In this document: piece by piece, positions 46,981-58,324 of the stretch
Layout: every line of letters begins with the position of its first letter
Numbering within the stretch: the first letter of the stretch is position 1
Assembly (NCBI RefSeq): GCF_014898055.3
Contig: NW_023605194.1
Span: forward strand, 98,091,258 to 98,155,257
DNA: 64,000 bases
Reading direction: 5' to 3'
From: Talpa occidentalis
Lineage: Eukaryota > Chordata > Mammalia > Eulipotyphla > Talpidae
Translations under genes and position numbers: made by a program
Notes under the pieces: generated by a model
What the model was told of the DNA's origin: nothing
Seen by the model: the letters and a program-made list of their open reading frames with translations, nothing else
Databases searched by the model: none

Positions 46981-48237
46981 CTGTCAGTTTCAAGCAGCCT
47001 TTAATGGAGAAAGGTCCCTGTTCTAAAATGCCGATGTGGGGACACACTCCCCTGTGCGCCTGGTCTGCCCCGGCGGTGGGTTCCTGCTCCCCTCTGGGCT
47101 TGGACTGCAGGCCAGAGGGGGTCTGGCATGGGCGAACTTCCCCCGCTCACCTCTGGCTCCTGAGGAAGCCTTCTGCAGGTAGTCTTTACTGAAGAAATGT
47201 CCCTGTTCTAAAATGGTGATGTGGGACACACTCCCTGCGCGTCTGGTCTCAGGCACACTCTTCTGCGCGCCTGGTCTGCCCTGGCTGTGGGTGCTCGCTC
47301 TCCCTGTGGGCTCAGACTACTTGTTCGGAAGGAGCCAGGTGTGGGCTAACTCCCCAGCTGGCCACTAGCTCCTTCAGTAGCCTGTGCTGGGGTCAAGTCG
47401 CTAGGTGGCGCCAGAGATCTCTCCTAGAGCCCTTGGGGAGCTGATTTTCCACCCCGTGGGACAGGGAGCAGAGCGGGGATGGTAGGGTACACCTCAACGG
47501 CTTTGGGGTGCTGTGTCTGCCTTGTGCCCCACCGTCGTGGGGAACCCACGCCCCTAATTTCGTGCCCCGGGTCTCAGTTCCAAAGCCCTCAGTTCCAGGA
47601 CGCGGGCTGTAGCCCAGATCAGTGGCGCGGGAATGGCGCCTTTTGAATCCCGCTCCCCTGCCTGGGCGCCTTGTTCCTGCTCACTCAGGGAGGGCCTCCG
47701 CCGTCTCCCCGCAAGCCTAGGTCGCAGGCGCAGGGACCTGGGCAGCTGCGATCCGGTCTGGATCCGCGCCACTTTCAGCGCAGGCTTACCGGGCAGCCGG
47801 GGCTGTGTGCTGGGGCTGGTCTCCTCCTGGGCGGGGCTCTCTTTAATGGCGCCTGGAGCTCACCTCCGCAGCGGATCCTGCAGGGTTCGCCTCAGCTCCC
47901 GTTCACGGGGTGTGGTGGCTGCAATAGTTCCTTTCCACTCACAGTCCCGCTTGCTGTGTCCGTTTTTCTTGTTGGCCATTTTGGTTTGTTGTTTCCTCCT
48001 CTCTGCCGGTCGGAGAGTGCCGACTTTGTGGGCGGGGGAGGGGAGCAGGGTTCTGCGCTTCCCTCCCTTCTCGTCCTCTTTTATGGCAACTTTCTTCTTC
48101 GGGCAGTTTGCTGGAGTCGTCTGTTTATCTTCCGTGTCCCAGTTCTCACTGGGACCTGCCGCTTTTCCTCCCTATTAACTTTTTTTAATGGGAGATCTTA
48201 CTCGCAGCGTCTCCTCGCCGCCATGTTGCTCCGCCCC
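46981..48237 (-). promoter_or_regulatory. L1 5'UTR, internal promoter and CpG-rich region
   Basis: The transcription-start end reads GGGGCGGAGCAACATGGCGG on the minus strand; AACATGGC fits a YY1-type site at the very 5' end, as in other mammalian L1s. The roughly 1.2-kb region is the only large CpG-dense stretch of the window. Near ORF1 it holds a tandem duplication of about 185 bp (46997-47190 and 47191-47390). The long plus-strand frames at 47633-48276 are antisense shadows of this UTR. Confidence 0.8.
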
Positions 48238-48248
48238 TCTCATTTCTT

Positions 48249-48715
48249 ATATATGCATTGTGTATGTAGGTTTTAAGAGACAATTGCTAGGTATAAGAAA
48301 TGATACATAAGTTACTGAATGATATATGTCCTGTATACATATAGTATACAAAACCATGCAAAGAAGGGGATGATTGGTAATTTATTTTGATCGTTAGGAT
48401 ATGCTGCATCACTTATTCCAAATAAAAAATCAATACAGAAGGCTGATAAATGGGCTCCTCAGATGGGAGCTGAAGACAGAGACAGATGGAGATACTTTGT
48501 TTCTGAAACCCCTAGCCTGGAATAAATTACAGTCATGAGCCAAATTCATTCACAATTAATTCTAGTTGTAAATTCTACTTGAGAGGGCTGAGGAAGCCTG
48601 ATACAGCATGCATCACTGGCTTGAATATTTTTAGCAAGTATGTGTGATTTTAATAATGAAGTCCTTTAGTTTAAAACCTTGTAAAAATTCAGAAAATTCT
48701 TTTAAAAATATTGTT
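48249..48715. other. Unassigned sequence
   Basis: Nothing recognised between the full-length L1 and the older L1. Confidence 0.4.
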
Positions 48716-48719
48716 TTTA

Positions 48720-49160
48720 GGGGGCACACATATACACAGGAGTGGAATTGCTGGGTCATATGGAAGACCCATTTTTAGTCCTTTGAGAAACCTCCACACT
48801 GCTTTCCATGGGGGCTGAACCAGCCTACATTGCCACCAACAGTGTAAGAGGGTGCCTTTTCCTTCAAACCCTTATACTAGCATACAATCCAGCAATCATA
48901 CTTCCTGGGATGTATATGAGTGAGTTGAAAACTATGTCCCCATAAAAACCTGTACACAAATGTTAATAGCTTTTATTCATAATTGGGAAAACTTAAAAGG
49001 AACCGATATGTCCTGCAGTAGGGGAATGAATAAATGAATAATGGTGTGTTTGTACAGTGTGATATTGTCCAGCACTAAAAAGAAATGATCAAGTTGCAGA
49101 AAGATATGGTGGAGATAAATGCATATTTCTTAGTGAAGAAAGCCAGTCTCATTCCAACCA
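48720..49160 (+). repeat. Older L1 with inverted 5' segment (twin priming)
   Basis: At 48735-48880 the plus strand is antisense L1 ('caggagtggaattgctgggt', 'cctccacactgctttccatg', 'ccaccaacagtgtaagaggg'). From about 48885 it switches to sense ('atccagcaatcatacttcct', 'aaaacctgtacacaaatgtt', 'cataattgggaaaacttaaa'). The sense part begins almost where the antisense part ends in ORF2, exactly what twin priming produces. The element is decayed, and no target duplication is clear. Confidence 0.8.
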
Positions 49161-49736
49161 AATTACATCCTAGAAAACTGAAATGACAGGGAAAGTAAAA
49201 TGATCAGGATTGCCAGAGACAAATAATCTTATTTCTAATCTAAGAGTTTGCCATTTAAAATGACAAGAGACCAATTGTCCTTTTTTCAACATTGGCAAAA
49301 AATGGTAGCATTTCCAGAGTTACTATCTTTTAGTTCATACCCAGTTCCTCTGCTTCCAACTAGATATTCCAAAGATTGTGGATGTTTGCAACACTGGTGC
49401 TCAAATCACCATTCATTTATAAATTCTGCCCACCTTTTGCAATGCACAGAGGAGAAGTAGAGCAGCAGTATTTTAAGCCACTATCTAAAACCACTGACCT
49501 GCGTGTCAAACATGTTTCAGATTCTTACAAGTCTTATTCCCTTCTCTGTCGGTAGCTGAAGATGCATTCTAGCTCTAAAGAATTCATATACTTAATGGGC
49601 TTTTATTTGGAATTTTCATTCATCTCTGGGGTCACTATCATATGGGAGGAACTTCTCTACTTTTCCCTACCTATCACACTCACTCAAAGCATGAAAAATT
49701 TAAGATTATGTAGCTCACTAAAATCCTCCCATTCAG
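49161..49736. other. Unassigned sequence
   Basis: Two plus-strand frames of 60-70 codons (49248-49460, 49562-49747) without recognisable motifs or splice sites. No gene is called. Confidence 0.4.
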
Positions 49737-49755
49737 TCAAATTGTGAAGAATCTT

Positions 49756-50466
49756 TTTTTAATTTTATGTATTTTTTACATCATTTTTCATTTTGCACAA
49801 TGCATGCTTTTTCATCTTGGTTATAGTCCCCATACAATTCCCACCTCCTTCATTTTACTGTAATCCCTCCTACCCAGTGCCCCCCCCAAGTCCCTGTAGT
49901 GTGTCTCTGGCTTATAGTTGCTTGTTGATTTTGATTTTTACTTTATTATAATTAGTCTTTCTCCTGGTCCCTCATTTAGGTTTTCTAAATTCCTGCTATG
50001 AGTGAGACCATCCAGTATTTTTCTTTTTTCTTTCTGGCTTATTTCACTGAGCATGATCCCTTCCAGCTCCATCCATGTTGCTGCAAATTGCATGTGTTTA
50101 TCTTTTTTGATTGCTGAGTAATATTCCATTGTGTATATGTACCACATCTTCTTGGTCCAGTCATCTATTTTTGGGCATTTGGGTTGTTTCCATAGCTTAG
50201 CTATTGTAAATAGTGCTGCTATAGAAATAGGGTGAAGGTGCCCTTTTGAATTAATGATTTGGTGTCCTTTGGGTAAATGCCTAGGAATGGAATTGCTGGG
50301 TCATATGGAAGCTCCATCTTTAGCAGGTTGAGAAATCTCCACACAGCTTTCCATAGTGGTTGGACCAGTTTGCACTCCCACCAGCAGTGCAGGAGAGAGT
50401 TCCTTTTTCTCCGCATCCTCGCCAACATTTGTTGTTGCTAGTTTTTTTTTTTTATATGTGCCATTC
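49756..50466 (-). mobile_element. 5'-truncated L1, intermediate age
   Basis: Minus strand: ORF2 C-terminal frames at 50219-50428 ([34 protein letters not shown]) and 49938-50147 ([19 protein letters not shown]), then a 3'UTR with 'aaccaagatgaaaaagcatg' and an A tail. The 3'UTR resembles the 9.5-kb copy rather than the 42-kb one. A perfect 19-bp target duplication TCAAATTGTGAAGAATCTT flanks it (49737-49755, 50467-50485). Confidence 0.95.
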
Positions 50467-50485
50467 TCAAATTGTGAAGAATCTT

Positions 50486-50980
50486 AAGGCTCTAATATCT
50501 GTCACAATGTATGGCCTCAATATTTAGCTGACTCCTTACTCTTTACATTTGGTCATTGATCTGGGTATTCACAGACAGGAGTTTAGCATTAATTCATCTC
50601 CAATTTTCAGGCCCAGACCTGACATTTCCAAAGGAAAAAAAAACTAGAGAAATTCACACACTGATGCAATATAGAGAAAAGCTAACATTATTAGATGTTT
50701 GGGCTATGATATTTTCTTGATGAGTGAGATTTTTCAGTCTAGAGTATACTGTCAAAATGAGAAAGCTTACGGAAAAGAAACTTAGGATAAAAAGAAACAT
50801 TATTATTGTTAAAAAATAATTGAATTCATTGTCTTGCTGATTTTTTGGCAAAAAGCAAAAGTGTAAAAGATTTGTTATCAATATATTACAAAGCCCATGG
50901 ACTTGACCTCAATATAGATTCCAGTTGAGGTGTTATTGTTTGTGGAAGTGCTTTTGTGAACTTCTCTGTTAAATAAGAAC
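50486..50980. other. Unassigned sequence
   Basis: No gene or named repeat. The 75-codon minus-strand frame at 50654-50881 is Phe/Leu/Ser-rich from AT-rich DNA. Confidence 0.4.
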
Positions 50981-50996
50981 ATTACAGGGCCTCCCT

Positions 50997-51253
50997 GGTG
51001 GCACAAGGAGTTAAGCACAGCACTATGAAGCTATTGCAGCCTCTGCAGCACAAGTTTGATCCCCGGCCAGCCAAGGAGATACCCACATAGCGTGGCAGAC
51101 CTATCCTGAATCGTCCACTGCTCCCCTTAGCAGTGTTTTCACTCAGTCTGCCTGTTCTGCTCCCCACCCTGTCTCTGGTGAATCCTCTCATCCTCCACAC
51201 CTCTGACCTGAACCCTGGTTCTAGTATGCATAAATAAATAAATCTTAAAAAAA
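50997..51253 (+). repeat. tRNA-derived SINE, older subfamily
   Basis: Head GGGCCTCCCTGGTGGCACAA, B-box-like 'gtttgatccccgg', and tail (AAAT)nCTTAAAAAA. A perfect 16-bp target duplication AAATAAGAACATTACA flanks it (50981-50996, 51254-51269). Confidence 0.95.
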
Positions 51254-51356
51254 AAATAAGAACATTACATTACTTCATTATTTCATAGGATTAAGATCTC
51301 AATAGAATCACCTTCTTAGTCTCATCCTCACCCCGGCCTGGATTCAGTGCTTCTTT

Positions 51357-51627
51357 TTTTTTAAAAGATTTATTTATTAATGCATACAAGAGCTGGGGTA
51401 CAGGTCAGAGATTCAGGGGACTAAGAGGATTCACCAGAGACAGAGCAGGGAACAGAACAGGTAGACTGACTGAAGTACACTGCTGAGGGGAGCAGCGGGC
51501 GAGCCAGGAGAGGTCTGCTTCGCCATGTGGGTTTCTCCCTGGCTGGCTGGGGATTGAACTCGTGCTGCAGAGGGTGCGGATTGCTTCATAGCGCAGTGCT
51601 TAACCCCTTGTGCCACCAGGGAGGCCC
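51357..51627 (-). repeat. tRNA-derived SINE, older subfamily
   Basis: Minus-strand head GGGCCTCCCTGGTGGCACAA, a weak B box, a body with 'agcagacctctcctggctcg', and a tail with 'gtaccccagctcttgtatgc'. A perfect 13-bp target duplication TCAGTGCTTCTTT flanks it (51344-51356, 51628-51640). It lies only 104 bp from the previous SINE, in opposite orientation. Confidence 0.95.
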
Positions 51628-51640
51628 TCAGTGCTTCTTT

Positions 51641-53315
51641 AGTTCTCACACCTCACCATACATATCTTTCATTTAATGCACTGTATTTTAATTATCTATT
51701 TGTGTGAATGTCTCCAATGTCTAGTGAGAAGTCCAGTAGGTCACAGATACTCAGACTGTGTTAGTAGATTTAAAATAACTGGATAATATAAGTCAAAGTT
51801 CACTGTAAATTGCAAGCTCCCTGGATTTATTTTCCTCCTTTCACTGAAATTACAGTAGCAGTGCATTCCAAATGCAGCAGCCTTGTGATTTATATTGCAG
51901 ATGGCTTATCTTTGAAGACATAAATTTTTTTTAAATCTTTTAATGGAAATTACAACCCACATTTCAGAGCAATTCACATTCCATTTTTCAGTGCTGGGAA
52001 GAAGCTATATGTGTAAAGTCAGTTTTAAGATATACAATAATATGAATTTAGAGTAATGTATGAATCTGTATTTCAAAGAATAATTACTGCATGAAAACTT
52101 TTATCAAACCGGATTCAGAACGAGGTACAAAACACCATAATTTAGAACTAAAACCAATGTTATCTCCAGGAAGTAAGTCCTTCTATTGATGAGACTGGGA
52201 ATGATCACCAAAGAACTCCTAATCCTAGGTACCAATGAACAGAAGATGCTATTTTTTGAGCTAGTCCATCTCTAAACTGTGCTAAGCCTGAGTTTAGTCG
52301 GCACTTTCCAAGGCCAGAATGGGGAGCAGGTCGCTGTGGTTTTAGAAAGTTTGGAGCCTGTTCTTAACAGGACCTATTTTTCAAGGTCTAGAATTCTACT
52401 CCCTGTAGATTTTGGGTAGTGTCCAGGACTGATTCCAGGGCACATAATTGATAAAACTTTCCAGTCTCTCAGTTCTTTCAGAGTCCTCTCAGTTGCCATA
52501 GGAACTAAGGGGTTCTGGGGAACAGGATTGAGAGGGCACTGCCAGGCCCCGCTCCAGCTTCCAAGCCCGGTCAGAACACAGGCAGCTCACTGGCCACGGT
52601 CTCAGTGGTCATATTTGCTCTACCTGGTTTTCGCATCTTCCTCATTGGCCCAGGTTCTCTGGGGAGGTGAATGACACAAGTCACAAGTCTGAGCCACAGC
52701 CACCCGAACATTGGTTCATTCCCATGTCCTGCTGGTGACTTGATGACAAGTATTTGGCAGGGTCAGACCCCCCTTCAGCCAAGCGGACTCCAACTCAGCT
52801 TTTGAGTTGTTGCTATTTCAGGGTTTTCCACAGAAATTTTCCTTGCTATTGACTATGCAGAGCAAAGGGGAGAGATGCAGAATGAGATGGGGGAGAAATA
52901 GTAAATCTAACAATTTGGAAGGAGAATTTCAGGAAAGAAACCCACTGCTAATGCTACTGGGTCATTCTGGAAGCACAGGACTGCGACCGGAAAGGAACGG
53001 AGAGAGCTCATGTCCACTGCGTTTTAGGCATCAGAGATGCTGGTATGTTGTACAACACTCAGCCTATTAGCAGCAGTGTTGAGATGGGAGCTTGAGCTCC
53101 ATTCTCTCTAAATCGTAGGTATGCTCGCATCTGTTTGACTCTATAAACAATTTTTTTAATGCATCTTTTCCGCAAATCATATTGTTTGCCTAGATATTGT
53201 TCATGACTCAGTCGTTTTCACACAGCATACCTTTCAAATGTCCAAGAATTGAAAAGCAGGTGGGAAATCACTAATTCATTCAGGGTATCCACCCAGTGCT
53301 TTTAGGAAACACCCA
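51641..53315. other. Unassigned sequence
   Basis: No gene or named repeat is seen. The 87-codon frame at 52807-53070 has no recognised motif. The region 52260-52800 is the most GC-balanced non-repeat part of the window and might be worth a conservation check. Confidence 0.4.
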
Positions 53316-53319
53316 TTAC

Positions 53320-53760
53320 ATAGATATAGATATAATATATACTTCTATACCACATATTCTTTTTTAAACTTAAAAAATTAAATAATTAAAAATATGTAAA
53401 ATTTTAAAAATGTAATTAAAAATTTTTAAGTATTAAAAATCTAAAATATATATATTTACTATATATAGTTTTATAGGTAATTTATAAACATAATGTATAG
53501 ATATACCATATATAATAAATAACTCATACATGCTGTATATGGAAAATTTATGTTATATATAGTAAATATTATATGTGGTAAATATATAGTAAAAACACAT
53601 AATACATTTTATCATATTTTATATGTTATAATATTTATAATGAATAAAAGAAGGGTTTCCTTCCTGAAATGATATGAAATATACATGTATTATAATAAGA
53701 TATATGTAACATACTTATAATATATAAATAATATTCAAATAAATTCAGTAAAATTGATAC
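53320..53760. repeat. AT-rich low-complexity block
   Basis: About 440 bp of almost pure A/T with recurring TATATA, TTAAAAAT and ATATAGTA words. It reads as a degenerate microsatellite-like expansion with no coding potential. Confidence 0.7.
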
Positions 53761-54950
53761 AAACAGAGCTATTATCTATAAGTAATGCAGCATTCTTTTG
53801 CATGTTCATCATCCCAGTACTCTTAAATAGTTTATTCTTAGATAGAATGTCTGGTAAATTTCAAATATAAAGGATGGAAAACAGAAGTCTCATGTGAAAA
53901 TGCATATAAATAATCTCTGGTTCTTGTTGCTTTCTATCTTTTCTCTTAAAGAAAGCCAGATATTTATTATGACTCACAAAGGCAGTCATTCCTAGTCCTT
54001 AAATGATTTAATGGAATCAAGAATTTGACATCTTGCTCATATGAAGATTCAGAAATACCAAAGGAGTCTCAATACTGCCAGGGGCTAAATGCATCAAAAA
54101 CTAACTCCTACTCAAGAAATGTCCAATAACATAGCAATTTTAGGTCAGACATAAAATGCACGCACGCTAAAAATAAAAACAACAACAACAACAACACAGA
54201 GATCAATTCTATAATTATCCTAAGGGGAAAAAAAGAAAATTATCAAATATCATACATACACCCCCAATAAAAGATGAAGATGAGCCCAGGAGATCAGACT
54301 ATGGCTTAACTGTGTAGTTTTTAGAACAAAAGGGAAGGAATTTGAAGCCCTTCTGAAAATGATGACAGTTCACAGAAAAAATATTGCAAAACTCTCATTT
54401 ATTTGGGTGACCCAAATGGCTCTGGGCCTCACCAGTCTGAGTACAATTGAGGACATGCTGACATTACTGTCTCACTGAAATGAACCTTCACCCATAAAGT
54501 CAAGACCTCATGCCCTGGCACCTCCCAGGGGATGCCTCGCTGGTGCTCACAAATTATTTTATCGGCTTCACTTTGTGCCCAAAACTTGGCCTGCTCTGTT
54601 TCTGCTCTGACCCGCATCTTTTACTTAGAGATGCCTTTGAAAACCTCTATGCTGTGCTATTTGGAATATCCATTCGAGAAGATCTGATAATCATGTCTAA
54701 GGATATCACCTCCCTGCACCATTCCCACCTTCTCAAAGGATCACTCTGCTCTTTCCTCTGCGCCAGTGATGATTTGATGGATAGCTAATGATGCAGACGC
54801 TATGATAGCTCTGTCTTGACTAGGCTTCTTCTCTAACACCTAGTGTCTATTAGGTGTCTGAAAACACCTAACATTATAAATGAATTATTTTCCTAGAGAC
54901 ACGTCCCTATGTTTTTACTGCTACACACTCTCTTCTAACAACTATGAGTA
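53761..54950. other. Unassigned sequence with an (AAC)n microsatellite
   Basis: A short (AAC)n microsatellite lies at 54177-54196. Overlapping opposed frames at 54429-54788 have no recognised product. Confidence 0.45.
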
Positions 54951-54954
54951 AGTG

Positions 54955-55150
54955 GTTCTTTCCATGTGCTGGCACTTCTAGTGCTTTACATAGCTTCACT
55001 TATTTGTTCCCATCAAACAAACCCCTGTGAATGAGTATTTGCATTTTCTCCACTTTTCAGGTAAGGAAACAGGAATAAAGAGGTTAAGAAGCTTGTCCAT
55101 GGTCATCTAAATAGTGAGCAAAAAAACTGGGATTCTGAACATCAACATCA
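54955..55150 (+). repeat. MIR SINE (ancient)
   Basis: 'ctagtgctttacatagcttc', 'tgtgaatgagtatttgcatt', 'ttctccacttttcaggtaag', 'gaaacaggaataaagaggtt' and 'aactgggattctgaac' follow MIR from core to end. Confidence 0.75.
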
Positions 55151-55225
55151 TCAACATGGAGTCCGATTTGGAGTTGGAGCCCTAAATCACCCATTGAATC
55201 ACTTCCCTCAAAAAACTCCAAGAGG

Positions 55226-55490
55226 GGGTCTCCTTGGTGGCACATGGGTTAAAGACAGCACCATGAGCAATCGCCAGCCACTGCAGCACAGTTTGATCCT
55301 GGCCAGGGAGCAACCCACATGGCGCAGCAGACTTCTCCTGCCTTGCCTGCTGCTCCCCTCAATAGTGTATTTCAGTCAATCGACCTGTTCTGTTCCCCAC
55401 TCTGTCTCTGGTGAATCCTCTCACCCTTCCCCCCACACCTCTGGCTTACACCCCAGTTCTTGTATGCATAAATAAATAAATCTTTAAAAA
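55226..55490 (+). repeat. tRNA-derived SINE, older subfamily
   Basis: Head GGTCTCCTTGGTGGCACATG, 'gttaaagacagcaccatgag', a B-box remnant ('gtttgatcctggcc'), and tail (AAAT)nCTTTAAAAAA. CAAGAGG repeats on both sides (55219-55225, 55496-55502). Confidence 0.9.
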
Positions 55491-55502
55491 ATAATCAAGA
55501 GG

Positions 55503-56435
55503 TCAAATGGAGGAGTCCACCCCCCTCTTCTCTATCCTCTCTCTGCTTCAGCTAACTTCACTAGAAAACAAACTATGGAAAACTAATAATAATAATAATC
55601 CCTTCCTTCTTTTTTCCTTCCTTCTCCATCCATCATTCCATCCTGTTTCATGGAGCACTAATTCCCACCATTTCAGGCCCTTGAAAAATACCAGAAATAT
55701 AAAACTGACTAAAGCCTAGACCCTGCTGCAGAATCACAGTCTAATAGAGGAGCTGAGGGAGCAACAGCATTAACAATTTAACCTAAATAAACAAGGATCA
55801 ATAGAAGCATCTGGTAAACCTCAATGCAGATAACGCTGGCAGACAAAAAGCCAGAGGCTTTCCCCAGGAGGAAACTGAGTTGATGAACAAATTAGGGGGA
55901 AAAAATATCTGGTCTAAGTCAAGACTGGCGCCTGACTCAAGAGGCTGCAGCTAAGAAGCATGGACTATGCTGCTCACAGGTAGGGGATGAATAGTTGCCA
56001 GATGTTCCTAAGGAATAAGAAAAAACAAAGTCACAAAATTGCTAGGTTTCAAGAAAATCTCATTAGGCTTTACAGAGAGAGGACCTGAATAGAGAAGAAT
56101 GGATCACATAAGCAAATAACTAAAGGGGAGGGAATTTAACATTACACTAACAGTGCAATTTATCATTCTTCTGGAGGAATTTTTTTTAGGGCAAAATTAA
56201 AGATTCTATCTTGGTCTGGTATTTCTTTAGTGGCATTTGTTTTGTGTGTGGGTTTATGTTTCAAGAAAGCCATATGAAACATGGGAGTCCATTAGTGAAA
56301 TGGAGAAAACTGAAAATGCACTATCCCAAGCAGAGGTCACCCCAAGTCCTGGGAAACATGAGTTGGGTGGAAAATGCAAGACCCCGTTTCCTCGCTACAT
56401 CACATTAAAGGGAAGCAATGTGATATTCTAGAACA
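55503..56435. other. Unassigned sequence
   Basis: Contains a short (AAT)n run near 55586. Overlapping 64-65-codon frames at 56211-56431 have no recognised motif. Confidence 0.4.
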
Positions 56436-56439
56436 TAGT

Positions 56440-56625
56440 CCTTGGAATCACCAAGTCTTTTAGGACTGGCTCCATGATTTCCTAACTGTTGTGACCTTGG
56501 GTCTGTTATAGAACCTTCTGAAACTTTAGCTTTTCTCATCTATAAAATGGCAATGACAACATTATCTCTTTTGCAGGGCTCTGAACTGGTTAAATGAAAT
56601 ATTGCCTGCAAATAGTCTCCAGTGC
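56440..56625 (-). repeat. MIR SINE (ancient)
   Basis: Plus strand 'ttgtgaccttgggtctgtta', 'gaaactttagcttttctcat', 'ctataaaatggcaatgacaa' and 'ttgcagggctctgaactggt' is the reverse complement of MIR. Confidence 0.8.
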
Positions 56626-57940
56626 TGAATCCAGGATAACGCCGCTACCTTGGTTATGGTGGTGATGGAGTGATAGAGGTTGGATCATGTGGAAGGGGAA
56701 GTGGGAGGTGATTCTTTATTTTTATTTCAACTGAAGTTGTCTTCATCTCTATTTAAATAACAATTCACTCCAACTTAAGCAATAATTAATAATCTGGGGC
56801 CCTTTAGATATAAGGGCCTTCCTAAATGCTCCTTTATGTCAAAACATCAACCCATACATCTGTCTTTGCTAAGACTTGTGGGAGTTACTTCCTGTAATAT
56901 TGATTTAAAAACTTTGGTGACATGGTGCAAACATCTCCAATCTCTTTTTGATAAGGTTAGGCACTGTATTTAAACACTCCTTGAGTCTGCTGATATTTTC
57001 TGCTTGTCAAATCAAGGCATCCTCAATGTTTTCCGCCTGTAAGAAAATATGAAAAGTTGCTTTTCAGCTCTGGGACTGTTAATCCAGGAACTTGAAGCAC
57101 CATGTCTTGGTTTTTGGATGAATTTCAATCAAAAGGATTGTGAAGGAAGGGAGAGACGCCCTTGCTGCCAGGTGCTAGTGTGAGGCATGTACCGCCTGAG
57201 GCCTTGCACTGGTGGTCTTGCCTCATTTATCTCCAAGTCACCTTCACAAAGAACTACTGTGTCCACCTCCTTGGGGTCTGAAATACCAGTCAGGAAGCTG
57301 TGGCAGGGCAGCAACTGCAGCATCTAATCCCAACTGTAACACTCTCCCTGAAAAATCACTTGAACCAAGACCGGAGAAATCCATGAACAATCCAGTTTTG
57401 AGCAAAGAAACTAGACAGGGGAAAATGGTCAACATTTTGGAGAATTCAATATCATGGCTTCCTGCACAAGGATGTAGCAAATTTCTTCACGAGCAAACGC
57501 TATTAACATTCTCTTTAAATTTGACGCTTAACTCAAGGCGACACAGAGCGTTTGGCATGGACTGCACTTGCTGTCACAATTTATTTTGGAGTCAGAAAAT
57601 GCTTCTGACTAAAAAACTAACTGAAAGCCTATTTCTCCACTGTCATAAATCAAATCACCCTCCCTCCCCAATCTCAGTATGATTTGGGCCCTATCCAAGA
57701 GCTGTGTACAGCACAGAGAGGGATGGATTGCTTTTGAAGGGAAAGAGGATCTCCTGCAAGAGGAACAAGTGAGGGCATAGATTTTTCCAAAGGATTTGAG
57801 GTCCATTCCCTGATACTAGAGATGGGCTTTGAGTTACCTAATAGCCTCTCTCTTCCCATACCAACCTCCTTTAAGAGTCTGATAGGTATGTCAGCAATGC
57901 CAGTGGGATAAAATAAAGCAATTTGATTGTTTCTCTAAGT
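56626..57940. other. Unassigned sequence
   Basis: The longest frame is plus 57212-57682 (156 codons), opposed by other frames on the minus strand. Its composition is ordinary, it has no domain signature, and no splice sites define it. I do not call a gene, but it is the longest non-repeat frame in the window. Confidence 0.4.
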
Positions 57941-57955
57941 GCCAAAGCTCTTCTT

Positions 57956-58236
57956 TTTAAAAAAGATTTATTTTATTTATTTATGCATACAAGAACTGGG
58001 GTGCACACAAGGCCAGAGGTGTGGGGAGGTGAGAGGATTCACCAGAGACAGAGTGAGGAGCAAAACAGGCAGACTGACTGAAATACACTGCTGAGGGGAG
58101 CAGCAGGCGAGAGAGGAGAGGTCTGCTGAGCCATGTGGGTTGCTCCCTGGCCTGGGATCGAACTCACTTATGCTGCAGTGGCTGCCAATAGCATTATAGT
58201 GCTGAGACTTAACTCCTTGTGCCACCAGGGCGGCCC
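57956..58236 (-). repeat. tRNA-derived SINE, older subfamily
   Basis: Minus-strand head GGGGCCGCCCTGGTGGCACA, 'agttcgatcccagg' B box, and a 'gtgcaccccagttcttgtat' tail. An imperfect duplication CCAAAGCTCTTCTT / CCAAAATTCTCCTT (57942-57955, 58237-58250; 11 of 14 identical) flanks it. Confidence 0.92.
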
Positions 58237-58324
58237 CCAAAATTCTCCTTGTGGATTATTAACATTTGAAGCCATGTGAGGGCAGGGAGCACACTTAGAC
58301 TTCTTTTTTTATTATGAACACAAT

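Larger units (their letters stand above)
41834..48237 (-). mobile_element. L1: Full-length L1 retrotransposon (6.4 kb), inactive
   Basis: The element runs, on the minus strand, from a GC-rich 5'UTR (48237-46981) through ORF1 (46980-45833) and ORF2 (45810-42025) to a 3'UTR with G-rich tract and A tail (41834). A perfect 11-bp target duplication TCTCATTTCTT flanks it (41823-41833, 48238-48248). The length and order match an intact mammalian L1. Both reading frames are interrupted, so it is not expected to mobilise itself. Its 3' half closely matches the copies at 15 kb and 61 kb. Confidence 0.97.

Noticed and set aside
47633..48276. Overlapping 181- and 201-codon plus-strand frames
   Set aside because: They lie antisense in the GC-rich L1 5'UTR, where stop codons are rare by composition. 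No domain is recognised.
53320..53760. Replication origin or matrix-attachment site
   Set aside because: AT-richness alone does not support this; the block looks like low-complexity expansion.
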